Source: Clostridiales bacterium (GTDB taxonomy: Bacteria; Bacillota; Clostridia; Saccharofermentanales; Saccharofermentanaceae). From it: a stretch of DNA of 64,000 nt. Shown here piece after piece: positions 59,919 through 64,000 of this stretch; position 1 is the stretch's first letter, and each line of letters opens with the position of its first letter. Made by a program: the position numbers and the translations under genes. A model generated the notes under the pieces. It was given only the letters and a program-made list of their open reading frames with translations, was not told the origin of the DNA and ran no database searches. The stretch is taken from assembly GCA_017561715.1 (NCBI GenBank), contig JAFZBN010000003.1:87828-151827 (forward strand), written 5' to 3'.

Positions 59919-61418
59919 ATGAAACTGTCTGATTTGACGCAATTTCGGAACATCACAATACAGTGTCATGATAATCCTGATCCAGATGCTATAGCTTCCG
60001 GATTCGCACTATACAGGTACTTTAAGAGTCATCGCTGCAATGTGCGTCTGATCTACTCCGGTCGTAACAAGATCACTAAAGTTAACCTCACCATGATGAT
60101 CGAAATGTTCAGAATCCCGATCGAGTACTGCGTTACCGATTTCGGTTCCTGCGATCTTCTTATCACCACTGACTGCCAGTATCGTTCCGGAAACGTCCGT
60201 TTCTTCCCCGCACCGAAGGTTGCCGTCATCGACCACCATCAGTTCTGCGGTATCGAAGTCGACTACTCCTATCTGCAGCCGAATGTTGGCTCCTGCTGCA
60301 CCTTGGTATGGCAGCTCTTCCGTAACGAAGGTATCGATATCAACAAAGACCCGGTCTGCGCGACAGCCCTTTACTATGGTCTTTACTGCGACACGAACCA
60401 GTTCTCCGAGATCTATCACCCGCTCGATCGAGACATGCGAGACGCTCTCGTCTTCGATCAGGCCGCGCTGGTCCGTCTTTCCAACTCGAATCTTTCCCTG
60501 AGCGAGCTCGGTGTAGCTGCCCAGGCATTAAATGATTTCACGTTCGACAGTGAGCTTCGTCTTGCGATCGTTCAGGTTAAGCCCTGCGACCCGAATATCT
60601 TAGGTCTCATCAGTGACTTCCTGATCCAGGTCGACCGTGTCGATATCTGCATTGCCTTTAATGAAACATATACAGGCTATAAGCTTTCGATCCGAAGCTG
60701 TATCAAAGAGACCAAAGCCAGCGAACTGGCGGAATATATCACCGATGAGATCGGATTCGGCGGCGGTCACAAAAACAAGGCCGGCGGATTTATCGGAAAA
60801 GACGAGTACGCGGAGAAGTATAAGGATCTTCGTATCATGCAGTTCCTGCGCATGAAGCTCACGAAGTATTCCGGCGAATGTAAGATCTTCCGGGCCGGTG
60901 TCGATAAGATCAGCACGGAAGGCCTCAAACGCTACAAGAAAAAGAGAATCCCGGTCGGAGTCGTTTTCTGCAAAGACTTCGTTACCGCGAATACACCTAT
61001 CCTCGTCCGTACTCTCGAAGGAGACCTTGAGATCACGGCAAACGCGGGCACCTGCATCATGATCGGTGTTTCCGGTGATATCGTTCCGACGACGATGGAT
61101 CGTTTCAAAGAGACCTACGATATGTGCAACGCGAAGTCCAAGGTATCTTCCGAGTACCGTCCGACGATCAAGAATCTGCGCTCCGGCGAGACTTTCGATC
61201 TTGTTGAGCACATCCACTCCTGCATCCCGAAGGGAACGGAGTTCGTCTACATGAAGCCGATCACCAATTCCGTCAAGATCTTTACCGTCTGGGATGCCAA
61301 CAACTACGTAAGAGGTACTGAAGGCGACTATATCGCGATCCGTGAGAACGACCTTTCCGATTTCTACATCGTAGAAAAGGATCTGTTCTCAAAGACATAC
61401 GAGCCTGCTGATAGGTAA
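59919..61418 (+). CDS. DHH/DHHA1 phosphoesterase with long C-terminal extension
   Basis: A 499-residue DHH-superfamily enzyme. Motifs: HDNPDPDAIASGFAL (motif I), TTDCQ (II), AVIDHHQFCG (III, DHH), and DHHA1 GFGGGHKNKAGGFIG. The core resembles NrnA/GdpP-type nano-RNA and cyclic dinucleotide phosphatases. After about residue 330 there are about 170 residues (GVDKISTEGLKRYKKKRIP to the end) that I do not recognise. The start at 59919 has GGGAG upstream at a longer than ideal distance. No membrane or PAS/GGDEF part is present, so it is not classic GdpP. Confidence 0.86.
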   Translation: MKLSDLTQFRNITIQCHDNPDPDAIASGFALYRYFKSHRCNVRLIYSGRNKITKVNLTMMIEMFRIPIEYCVTDFGSCDLLITTDCQYRSGNVRFFPAPKVAVIDHHQFCGIEVDYSYLQPNVGSCCTLVWQLFRNEGIDINKDPVCATALYYGLYCDTNQFSEIYHPLDRDMRDALVFDQAALVRLSNSNLSLSELGVAAQALNDFTFDSELRLAIVQVKPCDPNILGLISDFLIQVDRVDICIAFNETYTGYKLSIRSCIKETKASELAEYITDEIGFGGGHKNKAGGFIGKDEYAEKYKDLRIMQFLRMKLTKYSGECKIFRAGVDKISTEGLKRYKKKRIPVGVVFCKDFVTANTPILVRTLEGDLEITANAGTCIMIGVSGDIVPTTMDRFKETYDMCNAKSKVSSEYRPTIKNLRSGETFDLVEHIHSCIPKGTEFVYMKPITNSVKIFTVWDANNYVRGTEGDYIAIRENDLSDFYIVEKDLFSKTYEPADR

Positions 61419-61508
61419 GTCCGCTTCCCAAAATTGAAATGATACTAAAAAGAACCCTCAGAATGATATGTACCCTCTTTGCTGGACAACAGCAAGGAGG
61501 GTATTTAT

Positions 61509-62069
61509 ATGCGTTATTCGTATGAGTTCAAAGTCAAATGCGTAAAAATGTATAAAAGAGGTGTGTATCCAGATACGCCACAAGGTATATCTAAGTCTGA
61601 GTTTCATAAAGCAATAAGACGTTGGGTAAGGATGAGTGATGCTAGCGGATTATCTTCTCTTAGGTACAAAACACGATATAAAGCATGGGATGCCATAGAA
61701 AAGTACAAACTAGTGGCTCAGGTTATTGCGGGATATTCGACAAAAGATACCGCTTTAAGAAACGGGATTCATCCAGGAATGTTGAGTGCATGGGTAAAGC
61801 GATATAATCTTTATGGATACGATGGTCTTAAATCAAAACGAGGAAGACGTCCTAAGGAGCCTACTGTGAGCAAGAATATTGAACCAACACCATTGACGGA
61901 AACTGAAAGAGAAGAACTGATACGGCTAAGAGCTGAATCAGCCAGGATGAAAACTGAGATTGCAGCAATAAAAAAAGAAATAGCCTTGAGAGAAGAACAG
62001 GAAAAAGCGCGACTCAAGGCGAAAAAGCAGCGCTTGCCAAAGAACTCAAAGACTCCGGACACAAACTGA
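61509..62069 (+). CDS. IS3-family transposase OrfA
   Basis: A 186-residue DNA-binding protein with an N-terminal HTH (YSYEFKVKCVKMYKRG, YSTKDTALRNGIHPGMLSAW) and a C-terminal Arg/Lys/Glu-rich coiled coil (RLRAESARMKTEIAAIKKE). AAGGAGG precedes the ATG at 61509. The A-AAA-AAA run at 61970-61976 is a suitable slippery site for -1 frameshifting into orfB, as in other IS3 elements. Confidence 0.9.
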   Translation: MRYSYEFKVKCVKMYKRGVYPDTPQGISKSEFHKAIRRWVRMSDASGLSSLRYKTRYKAWDAIEKYKLVAQVIAGYSTKDTALRNGIHPGMLSAWVKRYNLYGYDGLKSKRGRRPKEPTVSKNIEPTPLTETEREELIRLRAESARMKTEIAAIKKEIALREEQEKARLKAKKQRLPKNSKTPDTN

Positions 62070-62881
62070 ATTTACTCTTAGAAGTATTGGATCTGCCCAA
62101 ATCAACTTACTATTTTGAACCAAACAAGATAGATGTAGATAAGACCAAGAATCAGTGCATTATGGATGAGATAAGAGAAATATTCGAGACCAACCATGGA
62201 CGATATGGAGTTCGACGAATACACCAGGTTCTGATTTCAAGAGGCTATAAGATCAACCACAAAAAAGTTCAGCGTCTTATGCATAAGATGTCCTTAAAGG
62301 GACATCGACCTAAAGAAAAATACCATTCTTATAAGGGTGAGGTTGGAAAGATCGCTGATAACATAATCAACAGAGACTTTTCAGCAACAGCTCCTTTGCA
62401 AAAGTGGACTACTGATGTCTCTCAATTCAATTTGCCGTGGGGTAAATGTTATTTGTCACCTATCTTGGATATGTATACGAACGAGATTGTTGCTTACGAT
62501 CTGTCCTTGCATCCGACCTTGGATCAAGTCAAACGCATGCTAAAAAAGGCTTTAAGACGATTTCCCAATACTCAAGGTCTGATCTTACATTCAGATCAGG
62601 GATGGCAATATCAGCACGCATCTTACAGACAGATTCTAAAAGAAAAAGGTATTGTGCAATCCATGTCTCGCAAAGGCAATTGCTACGACAACTGCATAAT
62701 GGAAACATTCTTCGGAAGGCTTAAGAACGAGATGTTCTATGGCAATGAGAAAACATTTGCATCGTTCCAAGATTTTAAGAAAGCAATAAACAAGTACATT
62801 GACTACTACAACAATAGTAGAATTCAATTCAAAACTAAATGGATGCCTCCTGCTGTTTACAGGAAAGCATCCATCTGTTAA
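61970..62881 (+). CDS. IS3-family transposase OrfB (DDE), read by -1 frameshift from OrfA
   Basis: The -1 frame is open from the slippery run at 61970 through 62881, giving a 303-residue part of the OrfAB fusion. HTH_21 region (NHGRYGVRRIHQVLISRG), then the rve core with D in WTTDVSQF, D in LHSDQGWQYQ and E in CIMETFFGRLKNEM. No good independent start with a ribosome site exists, so frameshifted synthesis is favoured. Confidence 0.88.
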   Translation, partial: KKRNSLERRTGKSATQGEKAALAKELKDSGHKLNLLLEVLDLPKSTYYFEPNKIDVDKTKNQCIMDEIREIFETNHGRYGVRRIHQVLISRGYKINHKKVQRLMHKMSLKGHRPKEKYHSYKGEVGKIADNIINRDFSATAPLQKWTTDVSQFNLPWGKCYLSPILDMYTNEIVAYDLSLHPTLDQVKRMLKKALRRFPNTQGLILHSDQGWQYQHASYRQILKEKGIVQSMSRKGNCYDNCIMETFFGRLKNEMFYGNEKTFASFQDFKKAINKYIDYYNNSRIQFKTKWMPPAVYRKASIC

Positions 62882-62923
62882 AACTAATTCAATTATCTAT
62901 GTGTCCAGGATTCTGGGTACATA

Positions 62924-63661
62924 TCAGAAAAGGGTTCTTTCTATTTGTGATTCACTTAAAAAATCGTGGTACGATCCGTCATCGAGCCGTACATCGTATC
63001 TTCCGCCGTGAACATCGACGATATATCCTTCCTGACGATTGGATCTGAGACGAACACGCTCACCGATGTGATACCTCGATTCCCTGCTTGTCACCGACGA
63101 AAACGCACCTCCCGACCTTTCCCGGCGTTCCTGCTTCATCTGTCTTCTCTTCTTATCCGCATCGGACACAAGGAAAAACAGACCGAGTTTTTCCAGAAGA
63201 CCCGGTTTTCTTCCGGATGTATCCGCATAGTCATAGGAATCGTCGTCCTCGTCAAATTCGTCATCCTCTTCATCCTCGCCGTCCAGTTCCTTGAAATAGC
63301 CGATATTCTGTTTCTTATCGATATCTCTCAGAAACTGTTCATTTTCAAACGGCAGGCATTCGTAGAGCATCTCGATATTGTCTTTAGAAAATCTGAATTT
63401 ATTCTTCAGCGCGATCTTAATAAGATTCGGGATCTCGTCCTGCGGGCCGTTTTCGGAAAGTTTCGCGATGTCATCCGGACGGAAAACGACGCCGAGCGCC
63501 AGCGCCTTTCGGATCAAGGCGTTCCCGCATTCTTCCGAAATATACTCCGAGGCTTCGATCACTTCGTTCACCGGACCCATTTCCTTCAGTGAAGAGATGC
63601 GGCTCTTCACGGTACTGTCCGCCCATTCGGAGCAATTATCAAAAAAGTCCTGCCATGTCAT
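62924..63661 (-). CDS. Acidic protein with C-terminal KOW-like motif, unknown function
   Basis: A 245-residue protein. The N-terminal half is helical and repeat-like (NEVIEASEYISEECGNALIRKAL, DDIAKLSENGPQDEIPNLIK), the middle holds a very acidic stretch (GEDEEDDEFDEDDDSYD), and the end is SRYHIGERVRLRSNRQEG then GGRYDVRLDDGSYHDF, like an SH3/KOW fold. AGGTGAG precedes the ATG at 63661. The stop TGA is the first three bases of the IS; without the IS, TGA also results (61460-61458), so the protein is unchanged. Confidence 0.65.
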   Translation of the reverse strand: MTWQDFFDNCSEWADSTVKSRISSLKEMGPVNEVIEASEYISEECGNALIRKALALGVVFRPDDIAKLSENGPQDEIPNLIKIALKNKFRFSKDNIEMLYECLPFENEQFLRDIDKKQNIGYFKELDGEDEEDDEFDEDDDSYDYADTSGRKPGLLEKLGLFFLVSDADKKRRQMKQERRERSGGAFSSVTSRESRYHIGERVRLRSNRQEGYIVDVHGGRYDVRLDDGSYHDFLSESQIERTLF

Positions 63662-63751
63662 CCTTCTCACCTGCCTTTTCATCTAGAAAAGCACTTACTG
63701 TCATCCATTGATCACATTATAACATCCGTAAAGAGAGAATATTCGGACAAC

Positions 63752-63780
63752 AAAAAAGCCATTGCATTTGCAATGGCTTT
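63752..63780 (-). terminator. Terminator of the rrn/tRNA-Asn transcript
   Basis: Minus strand: GCCATTGCAAATGCAATGGC followed by TTTTTTG, directly after the tRNA-Asn gene. Confidence 0.9.
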
Positions 63781-63783
63781 ATT

Positions 63784-63859
63784 TGGCTCCTCCAGTAAGA
63801 CTCGAACTTACGACCCTGCGGTTAACAGCCGCATGCTCTACCGACTGAGCTATAGAGGA
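63784..63859 (-). tRNA. tRNA-Asn (GTT anticodon)
   Basis: 76 bases on the minus strand with encoded CCA. Acceptor TCCTCTA/TGGAGGA, D-arm AGCTCAGTCGGTAGAGC, anticodon loop CTGTTAA (GTT), and T-arm GTTCGAGTC. Downstream of 5S rRNA in an rrn operon. Confidence 0.95.
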
Positions 63860-63866
63860 ATATAAT

Positions 63867-63980
63867 CCGGCAGCGATCTATCTTCCCGGGCCGTCTCCAG
63901 CCAAGTATTTTGGACACATACGAGCTTAACTTCTGTGTTCGGGATGGGAACAGGTGTGGCCTCGTCGTAATTACCACCGG
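63867..63980 (-). rRNA. 5S ribosomal RNA
   Basis: Minus strand from 63980: CCGGTGGTAATTACGACGAG, then CCACACCTGTTCCCATCCCG and GAACACAGAAGTTAAGC, ending GCTGCCGG. The ends pair (CCGGTGG with the 3' terminus). About 114 bases, typical of 5S. The 23S gene would lie beyond the right edge. Confidence 0.95.
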
Positions 63981-64000
63981 AATGGTTGAGGGTCTTAAGC

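Larger units (their letters stand above)
61464..62926 (+). mobile_element. IS3-family insertion sequence (IS150-like layout)
   Basis: A 1463-bp element. Ends are TGATATGTACCC (61464-61475) and GGGTACATATCA (62915-62926), perfect inverted 12-mers beginning TG and ending CA. A 3-base target duplication GAA flanks it (61461-61463 and 62927-62929). It contains orfA and orfB in -1 frame relation. Base composition is clearly richer in A+T than the neighbours, suggesting recent transfer. The copy appears intact. Confidence 0.9.
61449..62940. terminator. Bidirectional terminator split by the IS element
   Basis: AAAGAACCCT (61449-61458) and AGGGTTCTTT (62931-62940) are perfectly complementary. Removing the IS together with one copy of the 3-base target duplication GAA gives a 10-bp stem with loop CAGAAA, T-rich on both sides. 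It would have served the convergent genes ending at 61418 and 62924. Confidence 0.75.

Noticed and set aside
61435..62954. Larger IS boundaries (TGAA...TTCA) as the element ends
   Set aside because: Those ends match only partly and have no target duplication. The 61464-62926 ends match perfectly over 12 bases and have a GAA duplication, and the outer similarity is explained by a split terminator.
62924..63661. IS insertion truncating the acidic protein
   Set aside because: The original stop and the stop given by the IS end are both TGA at the same codon, so the protein is intact.
1..64000. CRISPR arrays, prophage or integrative element
   Set aside because: No regularly spaced repeats, cas genes, integrase or att-like repeats were seen; the only mobile element is the IS3 copy.

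Overview
The window looks like a chromosomal piece of a Gram-positive, low-to-mid GC clostridial Firmicute (class-level inference, low confidence on anything finer). Supporting signs are strong AGGAGG-type ribosome binding sites, TTGACA/TATAAT-like promoters, several lipoproteins, a CpXC protein, DUF885 lipoproteins, a heterodimeric ABC exporter with one degenerate ATP site, and MEP-pathway isoprenoid genes. No gap longer than about 300 bases lacks a recognisable feature.

Layout, left to right. 1-7.2 kb: 5' part of alaS, a WYL regulator, then a rightward run of DUF1015 protein, FAD oxidoreductase and a giant DUF2298 membrane protein. 7.3-10.9 kb (leftward): amino-sugar operon glmM, GlmU-like acetyltransferase, nagB, plus a double zinc-ribbon protein. 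11.1-15.5 kb (leftward): MarR regulator with a clear promoter/operator, driving a two-subunit ABC exporter. 15.6-19.3 kb: a lipoprotein, a prohibitin-type SPFH protein and a zinc-ribbon protein. 19.5-22.2 kb (leftward): a serC-type aminotransferase and serA for serine synthesis. 22.5-34.5 kb (leftward): a PP2C-TM-extracellular receptor-like protein, two tandem DUF885 lipoproteins, an ABC-2 transporter, and an acyl-CoA ligase. 34.6-45.7 kb: radA-ispD, ispF, an operon of lipoprotein, methyltransferase, Mrp ATPase and thioredoxin-like protein, a sensor-propeller HD-GYP protein, an SGNH protein and plsC. 45.9-50.4 kb: zinc-ribbon membrane protein, a DUF3990/XRE toxin-antitoxin pair and an XRE-PurM fusion. 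50.4-56.2 kb (leftward): a Dlt-like operon (transglutaminase, amino-acid racemase, adenylation enzyme, carrier protein, MBOAT). 56.3-59.7 kb: CpXC protein, amidase and lipoprotein. 59.9-64 kb: DHH phosphoesterase, an IS3-type insertion sequence, an unrecognised acidic protein, tRNA-Asn and 5S rRNA at the end of an rrn operon.

Most notable: (1) an octamer GTGCTTTT/AAAAGCAC occurs about 30 times where about 2 are expected, twice as inverted pairs, resembling an uptake-sequence or Chi-like signal; (2) a Dlt-like amino-acid esterification operon carrying its own Asp/Glu-type racemase and a transglutaminase, so probably not using plain D-Ala; (3) terminators that share a conserved, covarying core; (4) an HTH-PurM fusion with an altered nucleotide loop; (5) an IS3 element sitting in the loop of a bidirectional terminator, where the IS end recreates the stop codon it displaced.
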